A stretch of 64,000 nucleotides of DNA from Bog-473 sp963755375 (GCA_963755375.1 CAVWKG010000016.1:186001-250000); one strand, 5' to 3'; shown: positions 8,455 to 17,775, counted from the stretch's first letter. Made by a program: numbers and translations. Notes: generated by a model not told the origin, from the sequence alone.

Positions 8455-10791
8455 TCAGAGCCCTTGGGGAACGTCACCGACCAGGCCGGACCGTCGCAAC
8501 CTCACGATCGCGGCAGGCGAGTAGCCGAGTTCCTCGAGAACCTGTTCGTTGTCACGCCCGAGGGTCGGCGACGGTGACCTGAGCCACCGAGCAACCCGCG
8601 AGAAGCGGAACGGCAGCGTCGGGATCTGGTGGCTCCCGGTGATCGCATGCTCTTCCACCTCGAAGAGCCCTCGATGTCTGAGCTGTGGGTTGGCCGCGAT
8701 GTCACGGGGAGGAATCACGGCGGACGATGGTATGCCCGCGTCGAGAAGCATCTGAGCGGACTCCTCGGCCGAGTGCTGGCTCGTCCACCGCGACAGCTCA
8801 CGGTCGATGTGGTCGTGCGCACCGTGTCGGCCGGCGGAATGTCCCAATGCACGACTCCGCGCCCACTGCGGGTCACCCAGTAACGACCGCAGGGACCGCC
8901 ATTCGTCGTCACTGGCAATCGCAATGGCGACCCATTCGTCTTCGCCGGCACTGGGGTAAACCCCCTGGGGGGCGGCCTGCGGGCCCCTGTTGCCGTCACG
9001 ACAGAGCAACGTTCCATTCGAGCTGTACGCGACCACCTGTTCCGCTGCGGCATTGAGCACGGACTCGACCATGGCGGCCTCGACCAGGGTCCCCCCGCCG
9101 CCTCGATCGCGCTCCATGAGCGCAAGCAGGGTGGCAATGACCGCGTGCATTCCCGCCAAAGGGTCACAGGCCCCGCGCACCAACACGGGAGGCCCCTCGG
9201 CGAACCCCGTCAACCACGCCATGCCGGTCAGGCACTCCATGGTCTGGGCGAAGCCAGTCCGGTCCCTCCAGGGCCCATCAAGTCCGAAGGCCGGCATCCG
9301 CACCATGATCAGCTGGTCGTTCAGCGCGTGGACTCGGTCCCAGTCGAAGCCGAACTGCTCCATCACCCTGGGCGTGAAGTTCTCGACCAGGACATCGGCG
9401 GTCTCCAGGAGTCGTTCGAACATCTCGGACCCCTCTGGACGCGACAGATCAAAGGTAACCCCACGTTTTCCTGCATTGGCCGCATGGAAGATAGGACTCC
9501 ACTCCCACCATCGGTCATGTGTCGGGGGCTGGGTACTGGCGAAGCGCATGTTGTCTGGTCTCGCGACTGATTCGATCTTGATGACGTCGGCGCCCAGACT
9601 GGCCAGGGCACCCGTGGCGACCGGACCGGCCCACCAGGCGGTGCAGTCGACCACCCGAATGTCGGAAAGGGGGAGTCGCCAGCTGTCGGCGCCCGCGCCA
9701 CCATCCGGCTGGGAAGCGCGGCCACCCCGGGTGGGAGCATCCGTCCGCGGGAGCCACTCGATCGAGTCGTCATCTTGACCGAGACCTGGAGCAGGGGCGA
9801 ACGGTCGTGGGGAGAGCCCTGAGATCCGATAGGGAACACGGGGTTGGAGGAATCGACCCGAGGGATTCGGTACGAAGACACGGCGGGAGACGAACTGTTC
9901 GAACTGGGTCATGCTTGCGCCGTCGAGGAGGGGACCCGCCGGGATCCGGTACATCGCCGCGGCCTCCAAGATCTCCTCCGTGGTGTGCTGCGTCGTGTAC
10001 TGGTGCACGGCGGACAGGAACTCCTCCCGCCGGCGAAATCGCTTGGCGACCCGAGGCAGGTCGGGGTCAGCCACGAGGTCGGGCCGCTCGATCATGAGCA
10101 AGAAGTCCTGGAACTGCTGGGCGCTGTTCGTGGTGATGACGAAGTACCCGTCCCGTGTTGGCTCGATGGAGGGAACCTCGATCGTCCGTCCCGTGCCCAC
10201 CATCTCGGGCCACCCCGCAAAGGACGCGAACACCGAGGGGTACGTCACCATGGTGACGGCCATGCAGTCGAGCATTGCCACATCGACCAGTTCCCCATGG
10301 CCGCTGCGGAAGGCCTCACGAAGCGCGGCGATCGCGCCCAATGCCGCATAGGTACCCGACGTCCACTCGCCCAGGCGGCCGCCGGCGGAGAGAGGTGGTT
10401 GCTCCGGGAGGCCACGCTGACCGGTGGATCCGCACGCGGCCTGCAAGGTGAATTCTGTGCTCGGGCGGCCAGCCCAGGGCCCGTTGCAACCGAATGGCGT
10501 GATGGTGACGACCACCAATGACGGGTTGTCGTTCCAGAGGACACCGGTGTCGACGGGCTCGTTGCTGAGGAAGACGTCTGCCGCGGCGAGCAGGTCCCCG
10601 GGCTGACCTTGAACGGAGCGCTTCGACGTGTTGAGGTATTCGAAGAGGGCACCCGATTCCCAGTGTCGTAACGGGTCACCTTCGGGCATTTCCACCTTGA
10701 TCACGTCCGCACCCGCGTCGGCCAACAGTTTGGAGCAGTAGGGGCCGGCGATTTCTGTGGTGCAATCGACCACGCGGACGCCGTTGAGCAT
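8455..10791 (-). CDS. Double-domain CaiB/BaiF family CoA-transferase
   Basis: This 778-residue protein contains two consecutive family III CoA-transferase domains. The first starts MLNGVRVVDCTTEIAGPYC and carries LLADAGADVIKVE. The second starts near residue 395 with IRVVDCTAWWAGPVATG and carries GALASLGADVIKIE. Family III enzymes move CoA between acyl groups; most are single-domain homodimers of about 400 residues. I chose the ATG at 10791 because it begins directly at the domain and overlaps a leader-ORF stop (TGATG). In-frame starts further upstream run across the promoter. Confidence 0.88.
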   Translation of the reverse strand: MLNGVRVVDCTTEIAGPYCSKLLADAGADVIKVEMPEGDPLRHWESGALFEYLNTSKRSVQGQPGDLLAAADVFLSNEPVDTGVLWNDNPSLVVVTITPFGCNGPWAGRPSTEFTLQAACGSTGQRGLPEQPPLSAGGRLGEWTSGTYAALGAIAALREAFRSGHGELVDVAMLDCMAVTMVTYPSVFASFAGWPEMVGTGRTIEVPSIEPTRDGYFVITTNSAQQFQDFLLMIERPDLVADPDLPRVAKRFRRREEFLSAVHQYTTQHTTEEILEAAAMYRIPAGPLLDGASMTQFEQFVSRRVFVPNPSGRFLQPRVPYRISGLSPRPFAPAPGLGQDDDSIEWLPRTDAPTRGGRASQPDGGAGADSWRLPLSDIRVVDCTAWWAGPVATGALASLGADVIKIESVARPDNMRFASTQPPTHDRWWEWSPIFHAANAGKRGVTFDLSRPEGSEMFERLLETADVLVENFTPRVMEQFGFDWDRVHALNDQLIMVRMPAFGLDGPWRDRTGFAQTMECLTGMAWLTGFAEGPPVLVRGACDPLAGMHAVIATLLALMERDRGGGGTLVEAAMVESVLNAAAEQVVAYSSNGTLLCRDGNRGPQAAPQGVYPSAGEDEWVAIAIASDDEWRSLRSLLGDPQWARSRALGHSAGRHGAHDHIDRELSRWTSQHSAEESAQMLLDAGIPSSAVIPPRDIAANPQLRHRGLFEVEEHAITGSHQIPTLPFRFSRVARWLRSPSPTLGRDNEQVLEELGYSPAAIVRLRRSGLVGDVPQGL

Positions 10792-10850
10792 CAGGAGGCT
10801 ACCCACCGTGTCGCTGTCGTGAAGGGGTTCCTCGGCGGCGGACAGGGCAT
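10791..10850 (-). CDS. Leader small ORF coupled to the double CaiB gene
   Basis: A 19-codon ORF (MPCPPPRNPFTTATRWVAS) starts 9 bases after a TATATT box on the minus strand. Its TGA overlaps the CaiB start as TGATG. The CaiB start has no Shine-Dalgarno, so re-initiation after this ORF is plausible. The peptide has no recognised family and its translation is inferred only from this arrangement. Confidence 0.35.
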   Translation of the reverse strand: MPCPPPRNPFTTATRWVAS

Positions 10851-10857
10851 GAGAGAC

Positions 10858-10870
10858 TAAATATAATATG
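10858..10870. promoter_or_regulatory. Divergent AT-rich promoter island
   Basis: TAAATATAATATG in GC-rich DNA provides TATAAT on the plus strand (10862-10867) for the amidohydrolase, and TATTAT/TATATT on the minus strand for the CoA-transferase. The two divergent units therefore share overlapping -10 regions. Confidence 0.5.
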
Positions 10871-10921
10871 GACATTGCGGGCCACGCGTACCGGCTTGCT
10901 GGTTCAAGGGGGCGCCGGTGA
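10868..10921 (+). CDS. Possible leader small ORF before amidohydrolase
   Basis: A 17-codon ORF (MDIAGHAYRLAGSRGRR) ends in a TGA that overlaps the GTG of the amidohydrolase (GTGA). Its ATG touches the TATAAT box, so a transcript starting at the usual distance would miss it. This is a weaker case than the other leader ORFs. The downstream gene also has its own AAGGGGG site. Confidence 0.2.
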   Translation: MDIAGHAYRLAGSRGRR

Positions 10922-12219
10922 AGGCAGACGACATGATCCTCATCAGCGTGGACGATCACATCGCAGAGCCCGCGGACATGTTCGATGCGCACGTCCCCGC
11001 CAAGTACCGGCACCTCGCGCCCCGGGTCGAAACGGACGAGCACGGGTTCCAGCAGTGGTGGTATGGCGACAAGAAGGGTCGAAACCTCGGGCTCAACGCG
11101 GTAGCCGGCAAGCCACCGGAGATGTTCAATGTCAACCCGACCAACTACAGCGAAATGCGTCCGGGCTGTTACGACGTGCACGAACGAGTACGTGACATGT
11201 CGGCCGGCGGTACGCTCGCCGGTCTCAACTTCCCCAATTGGACCGGCTTCTCGGGTCAGGTGCTGAACGAGGGACCGGATCTGGCCGTGAACGAGGTCAT
11301 GATCAAGGCGTACAACGACTGGCATGTCGACGAATGGTGCGCCGGCTATCCCGATCGGTTCATTCCGTGCGGCATTTTGCCGCTGTTCGACGTGCACAAG
11401 GCGGCGGAAGAGGTCCGTCGGCTCGCCGGCAAAGGCTGCCACGCCGTGACATTCTCAGAGAACCCAGCGGCTCTCCACATGCCGTCCATCCATTCGGGCC
11501 ACTGGGACCCCCTCTTCGCTGCATGCTCCGACGTGGGCACAGTCCTGTGCCTGCATGTCGGTTCGTCCTCCAAGGCGGCGGCAACTTCCGCTGACGCACC
11601 CGCCTCGGTCGCGATGGGACTCTCGTCGGTGATGTCGATCTACTCGCTCGGGGACCTACTGTGGGCCGATTTCTGGTGGCGCTTTCCCGACCTCATGTTC
11701 TCTCTCACGGAGGGGGACATCGGGTGGATCCCGTACTTCCTGCAGCGGGCCGAGCATATTCAACAACGTCACTCGGGCTGGACGGGGCAGGGCTTCCCCA
11801 GCGGCATGGGTCCGGCCGACGTGTTCAGGCAGCGAGTTCTGTGCTGCTTCATCAATGACCCTGTCGGAGTGAGCCTCATCGACCAATTCAATATCGACAA
11901 TGTCTGCTGGGAGTCCGACTTTCCACACTCTGACAGTTCGTGGCCTCACGGGCCCGAGGTCAACGAACTTCAGTTCGCACCACTTTCCGATGAGCAAATC
12001 AACAAGATCACTCATGCCAATGCCATGCGTCACTTCTCGTTCGATCCATTTGAGACCAGACCACGAGAGCGGGCCACAGTCACCGCGCTGCGAGCTGAAG
12101 CAAAAGACGTCGACACGGTGACGAGGGTTGGAAGGGCACCCGACCAGAGTGACCGGGACTACTTCAGAAGTCTTGGCGCTCGGCCGCCTGTCACATCCGA
12201 AGCGGCTCCGTCAGGATGA
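10918..12219 (+). CDS. Amidohydrolase-2 family protein
   Basis: This is a 433-residue TIM-barrel protein of PF04909. The N-terminal metal motif is ISVDDHIAEP, the DxHxxE variant of the classical DxHxH. The mid-barrel ligand is LCLHVGSS and the C-terminal motif is WESDFPHSDSSWP. The GTG at 10918 follows AAGGGGG at a suitable distance; the ATG 15 bases later is an alternative. It is divergent from the double CaiB gene and convergent with the broken thiolase. The actual reaction (hydrolysis, decarboxylation or hydration) cannot be read from the sequence. Confidence 0.9.
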   Translation: MKADDMILISVDDHIAEPADMFDAHVPAKYRHLAPRVETDEHGFQQWWYGDKKGRNLGLNAVAGKPPEMFNVNPTNYSEMRPGCYDVHERVRDMSAGGTLAGLNFPNWTGFSGQVLNEGPDLAVNEVMIKAYNDWHVDEWCAGYPDRFIPCGILPLFDVHKAAEEVRRLAGKGCHAVTFSENPAALHMPSIHSGHWDPLFAACSDVGTVLCLHVGSSSKAAATSADAPASVAMGLSSVMSIYSLGDLLWADFWWRFPDLMFSLTEGDIGWIPYFLQRAEHIQQRHSGWTGQGFPSGMGPADVFRQRVLCCFINDPVGVSLIDQFNIDNVCWESDFPHSDSSWPHGPEVNELQFAPLSDEQINKITHANAMRHFSFDPFETRPRERATVTALRAEAKDVDTVTRVGRAPDQSDRDYFRSLGARPPVTSEAAPSG

Positions 12220-12233
12220 TCGGCTGCCGCGGA

Positions 12234-13422
12234 CTAGCCGCGCTCTGAACCGACGACTGAGACGAAGGAAACCATCTCACCTGGGTAGCCACCCAAATTG
12301 TGGGTCAGAGCCAACTCCCGGTTGGTGTCCACCTGGCGATCGGGTGGCGCCTCGCGGCGGAGCTGGAGCCAACACTCGAAGAACATGCGCAGGCCTGAGG
12401 CACCCACAGGATGCCCGAAGCTCTTGAGCCCACCATCAGGGTTGACGGGGAGCTCCCCAGCGAGATCGAAGGTGCCGTTGAGCACTTCCTTCCAGGCCGT
12501 GCCGCGGGCGGCGAACCCAAGGTCCTCCATGAGCACCAACTGGGTCGGGGTAAAGCAGTCGTGCACCTCCGCGAGCGCCAACTGGTGACGTGGGTCATTG
12601 ACCCCCGCCTGGCTGTACGCGTCACGAGCGCCGATTCGCACTCGGGAAAGTGGGTGTAGTCGTAGTCGGGGTCGATCAGGCCGGAGCCGCTGCCCGCGAC
12701 GAATGACAGTCCCTTGATGTAGATGGGTTTGTCGTATAACGGTGGGCGTCCTCGGAACGCACAAGGACTGCAGCAGCGGCACCGTCGGCTACCCCTGCAC
12801 AGTCGAATACGCCCAGCCGGCCTGCCAGACGGGGAGAGGACAGGATCGTCTCTCGGGTCACTTCCTTACGGAACTGTGCCCTTGGATTGCGAGCCCCGTT
12901 GAAGGGGTTCTTCGCCGAGATGGCGGCCAGAACCTCGGCCATCTGCTCCTCGCCGACGCCGTACTTGGCTCCGTAGGCGGGGGCCACCATGGAGAACATG
13001 GCCGCGGCCGTCAGTGTCCGGGCCGTCCCGTCGTTTGGCGGGTTGTTGGCGTTCAACCCCTGGTAGCCGCTGTCCTTGACCTTCTCGGCACCGAGTGCCA
13101 TCGCCACGTCGTAGGCCCCCGACGCGACCGCGTAGGCGGCCGCTCGAAGGGCTTCTGCGCCGGTGGCGCAGTAGTTCTCGACCCGAGAGACCGGCTTGTC
13201 GACCAACTGCAGCGGTCTTGACAGAGTGATGCCGCTCATCCCGCTCTGCGCAGTGCCGAACCAATAGGCATCGACTTGATCCTTGGTGACGGCCGCCGAT
13301 GTGAACGCCTCGGAGGCGGCATCAATAATCAAGTCATCGAGACCCTTGTCCCAATGCTCCCCGAAATTCGTGCAGCCCATGCCGACGATGGCGACGCGGT
13401 CACGGATGCCGTGTGAGCTCAT
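12234..13422 (-). pseudogene. Thiolase (acetyl-CoA acetyltransferase family) with two frameshifts
   Basis: The 5' part (13422 to about 12735) encodes MSSHGIRDRVAIVGMGCTNF and the nucleophile region ENYCATGAEALR. A middle piece in a second frame reads KPIYIKGLSFVAGSGSG. The 3' part in a third frame reads DAYSQAGVNDPRHQLALAE and VHDCFTPTQLVL and carries the GHPVGASG motif. Adding one base near 12735 and one near 12643 restores one 396-residue protein of normal thiolase length. The Cys of ENYCATG suggests a true acyl-transferring thiolase. GAGGGAG before the ATG supports the start. Two errors within 100 bases could be mutation or assembly error. Confidence 0.8.
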
Positions 13423-13549
13423 GTGTCACTCCCTCGGTGGGACCCGACCGCTCTGCGTCGGCGCGCAGAGTCGGATATTCCTGATCCAATCGCCGCGGAA
13501 GGACGAAACAGGCGCCGCCCAGGAGTCCGCGCAAAGCCGAATGGAAACT

Positions 13550-14473
13550 CTAGCTCGACCAGGTCTGCAGCCCGCGGCCCTGCGTCCCGAAGATCCGTGT
13601 CGCCATGACCTCGCCCATCCGAGCTGCGTCCCAACGTTTTCCGTCGTTCGAGGCCGAGGCGCCCTCTACCCAGCCCTGCATCAGATGGATCCTGTCGCCG
13701 ATCACCCGGATGACCTGCCCGGTGACGTATTGCGCCTCGTCCGAGGCCAACCAGGCGACCACCGGTGAGCTGCCCGCGGGATCCAAGGGATGAAAGGAGT
13801 CCTCGGGTATCTCGTCCGGTTCGACCACGGCGGGGGCGTTGGGCATCGTGCCTGTGATGCGCGTCGCTCCAGCCGGTCCAATGGCATTTACCGTCACTCC
13901 GACACGGTGCAGCTCGAGAGCCAGGGTGAGTGTGAGCCCGACGACGGCCGCCTTGGCGGTCGCGTAGTTCGTCTGGCCGAAGTTGCCTACGAGCCCGGCA
14001 CCCGAAGTCGTGTTGATGATACGGCCTCGGCTGTCGAGGCCGGCCTTGTCGAGCGAACGCCAATGACGAGCAGCAGCGCGGCTGGTCAGCCATGGACCTC
14101 TGACGTGGACTCCCATGACGGCGTCCCAGGCCTCTGTCGTGAGGTTCCAGATGGCTCCGTCGCGCACGATTCCGGCGTTGTTGACCAGAATGTCCATCCG
14201 CCCCCATTCGTCGAGCCCGCGCTCGATCATTGCTTCGACGTCGGCTTCATCGACAACATTTCCATAGTCCGCGACTGCCGTCCCCCCGCGGGCGACGATC
14301 AGCTCGACGGTGAGATCCGCATCCTTGCTGGAGCCTTCACCCGTTACCGAAGTTCCCAAATCGTTGACCACGACACGTGCACCGTGCCGCGCCAGCTCGA
14401 GGGCATGACCGCGACCGATGCCATGACCGGCGCCTGTGACAACCGCAACCTTTCCTTCAAGCATTTCGGTCAT
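13550..14473 (-). CDS. Short-chain dehydrogenase, MFE-2 hydroxyacyl-CoA dehydrogenase type
   Basis: This 307-residue NAD(P)-dependent oxidoreductase has the Rossmann motif TGAGHGIGRG (about residues 13-22), VNNAGI, and the YATAK catalytic Tyr/Lys pair. VVNDLGTSVTGEG after the second strand and the GRIINTTSGAGLVGNFGQ segment resemble the dehydrogenase domain of peroxisomal multifunctional enzyme 2, which oxidises 3-hydroxyacyl-CoA. It sits directly downstream of the thiolase gene's start side, so beta-oxidation of a CoA ester is a consistent role. Its ATG overlaps the stop of a 25-codon leader ORF. Confidence 0.9.
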   Translation of the reverse strand: MTEMLEGKVAVVTGAGHGIGRGHALELARHGARVVVNDLGTSVTGEGSSKDADLTVELIVARGGTAVADYGNVVDEADVEAMIERGLDEWGRMDILVNNAGIVRDGAIWNLTTEAWDAVMGVHVRGPWLTSRAAARHWRSLDKAGLDSRGRIINTTSGAGLVGNFGQTNYATAKAAVVGLTLTLALELHRVGVTVNAIGPAGATRITGTMPNAPAVVEPDEIPEDSFHPLDPAGSSPVVAWLASDEAQYVTGQVIRVIGDRIHLMQGWVEGASASNDGKRWDAARMGEVMATRIFGTQGRGLQTWSS

Positions 14474-14547
14474 GCGTCCTGGTCCTCGGACACGGTTGGG
14501 GACGCGTGAATGGAACGGAGAGCAAGCGTGGGGAGAGCTTGTTGCAT
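14470..14547 (-). CDS. Leaderless small ORF coupled to the SDR gene
   Basis: A 25-codon ORF (begins MQQALPTLALRS, ends SEDQDA) starts exactly 7 bases after a TAATAT box (14555-14560), so its transcript would be leaderless. Its TGA overlaps the SDR start as ATGA. The SDR has no clear Shine-Dalgarno. The peptide belongs to no family I recognise. Confidence 0.45.
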   Translation of the reverse strand: MQQALPTLALRSIHASPTVSEDQDA

Positions 14548-14554
14548 ATCCCGC

Positions 14555-14565
14555 ATATTATATAT
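14555..14565 (-). promoter_or_regulatory. -10-like AT-rich promoter of the SDR/thiolase unit
   Basis: A TATATAATAT run lies in otherwise GC-rich DNA. TAATAT at 14555-14560 is followed by 7 bases and then ATG, the spacing expected when transcription starts on the A of the start codon. Confidence 0.5.
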
Positions 14566-14663
14566 AACGAGCCTTGAGAACACGGCGCGGTTCTTCCACA
14601 AGTCTGATCTGTCGACGCGCGGGGCTCTGAGACCAGCCCGGTCCGCTCGGGCCGAGCAGGCGG

Positions 14664-15887
14664 CTAGGAGGCTCGGCGAGTCAGAGCCCAGCCGTTCTCG
14701 GCCATCACGGTGTGGACCTCGTCCTCACCGTACCCGTGGCGTCGGAGATCCAACGCGAAGTTGCGCGGTTCCGCCAACCCCTCGGCGTGCGGCCAGTCCG
14801 AACCGAACAAGATGTGTTCGGTACCGATGAAGTCTTTCAACTGAGCTAGGTTGTCCTCATAGAAGGGGGCGACCCACACGTGTTGGCGGAGCCTTTCGAC
14901 CGGATCCGATTGGAACGAGCCAGGCATCTGGCTGTAGGCCTTCTTCAGTTTCTTGATGAGCCCTGACACCCAACCCGCGCCGGCTTCGATACTCGCCACG
15001 CGCACCCTCGGGAAGCGATCAAAAAGGCCCTGACACAACAATGCGGCCATCGTTTCGAACGGGGGGCGGTCCGAACTGAGCACCGTGCGAAGGGGTGAGT
15101 AGCGGAAGGCCTCGAAGTCGCCCGAGGGCTCCCAATCCTGCAGGTAGCGGCCGTAGCCCGCGTCCCCCGAGTGGATCCCGACGGTGACCCCCGACTCGTT
15201 GACCAGGCCCCAGAAGGGATCGAAGCGGGTGTCGGCCGGGGAAATGAGACCCGTTGGGGTGTGCGCCGGTCCACCCTTGATGCAGATGATCCTCGCATCA
15301 GCGTCGAGCACGCGACCGAGTTCCGCCACGGCAGCATCGACATCGATGAGGGTGATCATCGGCGCAGCGAAGATCCGCTCTTTGTAGGCATAGCCCCAGT
15401 CGTCCTCGAGCCACCGGTTGAACGCCTCGAATGCAGCGACCAGGGCACGTGGATCGTCGGAGAGCGCTTCCTCCATGCCTACCCCGAGGGTCGGGAAAAG
15501 GAAACAACCGTCAAGGCCCTGGCGGTCCATGACCGACAGACGAGCATCGCGATCGCGGTATTCGGGCCGTATTGGTTCGAGGTCACCGAAGAGGGACCGG
15601 ATGTCCTTCGCTTCGGGGTTCTTCCCCCGGAAGTAGTCGTCGAGGCTTCCCGGCTTTGCGACCGGGTCGAACAAAGGGTTGGGGATGAACCTGTTCACCT
15701 TGCCGCCGACGAGGAGCCGCTGTCGGCCATTGATCTCGGCCCATTGCATGGCGCGCTTCGCCATCCCCTTGTCGATGTGACGGGTATAGGCATCGGTTGC
15801 CTCGTAGTAGTGGTTATCGGCGTCGAACGTCGTGTAGTCGACGGCGGCACTCTGGGTGGACGCAGTGTCGGCGGTTATGGTTGTCAT
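14664..15887 (-). CDS. Amidohydrolase-2 family protein
   Basis: This is a 407-residue PF04909 TIM-barrel protein. The N-terminal motif is TFDADNHYYEATDA, a DxHxxE-type variant. VGIHSGDAG supplies the barrel histidine and LFGSDWPHAEGL the C-terminal D and H. The start is supported by GAGGAG seven bases before the ATG. It is probably co-transcribed with the smaller amidohydrolase upstream (51-base gap), so two paralogues may form a heteromer or act in sequence; that is inference. Confidence 0.9.
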   Translation of the reverse strand: MTTITADTASTQSAAVDYTTFDADNHYYEATDAYTRHIDKGMAKRAMQWAEINGRQRLLVGGKVNRFIPNPLFDPVAKPGSLDDYFRGKNPEAKDIRSLFGDLEPIRPEYRDRDARLSVMDRQGLDGCFLFPTLGVGMEEALSDDPRALVAAFEAFNRWLEDDWGYAYKERIFAAPMITLIDVDAAVAELGRVLDADARIICIKGGPAHTPTGLISPADTRFDPFWGLVNESGVTVGIHSGDAGYGRYLQDWEPSGDFEAFRYSPLRTVLSSDRPPFETMAALLCQGLFDRFPRVRVASIEAGAGWVSGLIKKLKKAYSQMPGSFQSDPVERLRQHVWVAPFYEDNLAQLKDFIGTEHILFGSDWPHAEGLAEPRNFALDLRRHGYGEDEVHTVMAENGWALTRRAS

Positions 15888-15938
15888 TTCACTCCTCGAT
15901 TGGGGTTACGACATTTCAGAGATCGGTCTGGCATGCGC

Positions 15939-16814
15939 CTACTCGAGGCCGAGAACCCGAAGGGCATTGCCCCGGAGGAACTTCGGCCATACCTCGTCCT
16001 TAAAACCGACGTGGACCATCTCGGTCATGATCCGTTCAAGGGAGAGCCCCATGGGAAAATACCCGGCGTAAATGATCTTGTCGGAGCCGCGGCTGTTGGC
16101 GTAGTTAATGATGTCCTGCGGGTAGTACTTGGGCGCGAAGGCGCTTGTCGAATAGTGCAGTCCCGGCCACTTCAGCATCAGCTTCACCGCAAGTGCGGTC
16201 CATGGTTCGCAGCCGTGACGCGTCACGAAGACTAAGTCAGGAAAGTCGTACATGACCTCGTCAATGAGTTCGACATGTTGGCAGTCCGCTTTCAGGCGAG
16301 GTCCAGGAATGCCGGCACAACAGAAGATCGGGATGCCAAGCTCGACGCACTTGGCATAGATGGGGTACATCTTCTTGTCGTTGATCGGGACCTGCGGGAA
16401 GGTCCCCGCCGGGAAGACGCCGACAGCGCGAGTGCCGAAGGTCTCATGCTCGCGGACGAGGCGTTGGATTCCCGCCATCCCCTCGTTGGGATCGGCACTC
16501 GACGAAGCAATGAACCGGTCGGGGAACCGTTGTAACGCCTGGGCACCGGTTCCAGCCGCGTCACCCACGCCGATCAAACCTTTCTCGAGTCCCCAGAGGT
16601 CCATCTCCCGCACCGTCACTGCGATCGGGTCGTCGACGTCCTGCAACGCCTTCTCGGGAACGTCCTTGAACATGTACTCGACCGGGAAGTCGAACTCTTC
16701 GTTGGATTGTGCGTCCTTGGTCTGACGCGTGATGAACCTATAGACCTCCTTCATGTCCCGGTGGGGGAATCCCAACATGGTGTCGATTGCACCTAAGCCC
16801 TTGGGCATGACCAT
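15939..16814 (-). CDS. Short divergent amidohydrolase-2 protein lacking the catalytic Asp
   Basis: This protein of about 291 residues belongs to PF04909 but lacks the N-terminal D.H motif; it begins MVMPKGLGAIDTMLG. At the position of the usual SDYPH motif it reads IIYAGYFPMG, so the conserved Asp and His are replaced. FVTRHGCEPW keeps the mid-barrel His. The start at 16814 follows GGAGG; an in-frame ATG upstream has no such site. Loss of metal ligands suggests a non-metal enzyme or a structural partner of the adjacent paralogue at 14664. Confidence 0.8.
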   Translation of the reverse strand: MVMPKGLGAIDTMLGFPHRDMKEVYRFITRQTKDAQSNEEFDFPVEYMFKDVPEKALQDVDDPIAVTVREMDLWGLEKGLIGVGDAAGTGAQALQRFPDRFIASSSADPNEGMAGIQRLVREHETFGTRAVGVFPAGTFPQVPINDKKMYPIYAKCVELGIPIFCCAGIPGPRLKADCQHVELIDEVMYDFPDLVFVTRHGCEPWTALAVKLMLKWPGLHYSTSAFAPKYYPQDIINYANSRGSDKIIYAGYFPMGLSLERIMTEMVHVGFKDEVWPKFLRGNALRVLGLE

Positions 16815-16888
16815 GCGAGAGGAGCCTCCTGACGTCCACGGGTCCACTCAGGCTGCCGAGTGGCGAGGCTCCATACTAGAATCGAATT

Positions 16889-17719
16889 TCAGCCAGGTCC
16901 AGCCGTCTGACCTCGGCCTCCCACCGCGTCCAATGCTCCGCAGAGCGAATCCACTACCTGGACGATCGCTACGGTAGAATCCCGTTGCAGCTTGTGAATC
17001 CTGGGATGCGGCGGACTTCCGAGTGATGGTGGGTCGGCGCGAACCGCTTGCTCATGCAGGTCCGGGTGCAGCCTTTCCACCAGGAGATCCGCCAGGTCGC
17101 CGGGGCGAGTCAGGAATGGTGAGTGGTCAGTGGGCCACTCGATCACACGATCCGCCCGTTGGGCCATCTGCAATTGAGCTTGCACCGGGATGGCACCGTC
17201 GCGGGTGCAGACGACATACGTGGACGGCACGGCGGGGGGTATCGAGGGTGTCGCCAGCATGGCCGTGACATCCAGGACCATGGGGCGGAGCCGAGGAACG
17301 ATCGTCGCGACGACGTCAGGTGCGCTGTCTCCGTAGAAGATCGTCTGGGCGAACTTCGGATCGAAAGAGCACCGATCTCCATCCCTCACGATGGCCTCGA
17401 GGAGAGAGAGGGGCCGGTCGATTAGGGCAGATGCGTCTCCCGGGTTGACAAATGCCGCCAGGAAGACGAGGTGGACGACTTTCGTCAACTCCGAGACGGC
17501 TTGGCTGACGACTGCCCCACCGTAGGAGTGAGCGATGACGACCACGTGCTCGCCGTCGGCTGCGATGGCGGAGCGAGCCGATTCGACGTCGTCCGCGAAG
17601 CCCGTGAACGGAAGCTCGACGGCGACCGCGTCGATCTTGCGGTCGCGCAGTTCGGCCAGCACTCCCTCCCAGCACCAGGATCCGTGCCACGCTCCATGAA
17701 CCAGGACAATCTGTGTCAT
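16889..17719 (-). CDS. Alpha/beta hydrolase
   Basis: This 276-residue hydrolase resembles plant-type methylesterases and salicylate-esterase-like proteins. The oxyanion motif is LVHGAWHGSW near the N-terminus, the nucleophile is AHSYGG (about residue 64) and the acid/His end is WPTDHSPFLTRPG. The last 45 or so residues after the His motif are extra and low in hydrophobicity compared with the family. It follows the SDR gene by 56 bases and is probably in its operon. It may cleave an ester or a CoA thioester; the substrate is unknown. Confidence 0.85.
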   Translation of the reverse strand: MTQIVLVHGAWHGSWCWEGVLAELRDRKIDAVAVELPFTGFADDVESARSAIAADGEHVVVIAHSYGGAVVSQAVSELTKVVHLVFLAAFVNPGDASALIDRPLSLLEAIVRDGDRCSFDPKFAQTIFYGDSAPDVVATIVPRLRPMVLDVTAMLATPSIPPAVPSTYVVCTRDGAIPVQAQLQMAQRADRVIEWPTDHSPFLTRPGDLADLLVERLHPDLHEQAVRADPPSLGSPPHPRIHKLQRDSTVAIVQVVDSLCGALDAVGGRGQTAGPG

Positions 17720-17775
17720 CGACTGGTCACGATCTCGACGCAGTCATCGCTCTGCCGGCTCAAAGCGGACGGTGA

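Noticed and set aside
10792..11442. In-frame N-terminal extension of the double CaiB protein by about 217 codons
   Set aside because: It runs over the divergent promoter and antisense to the amidohydrolase gene; homology begins at the ATG at 10791.
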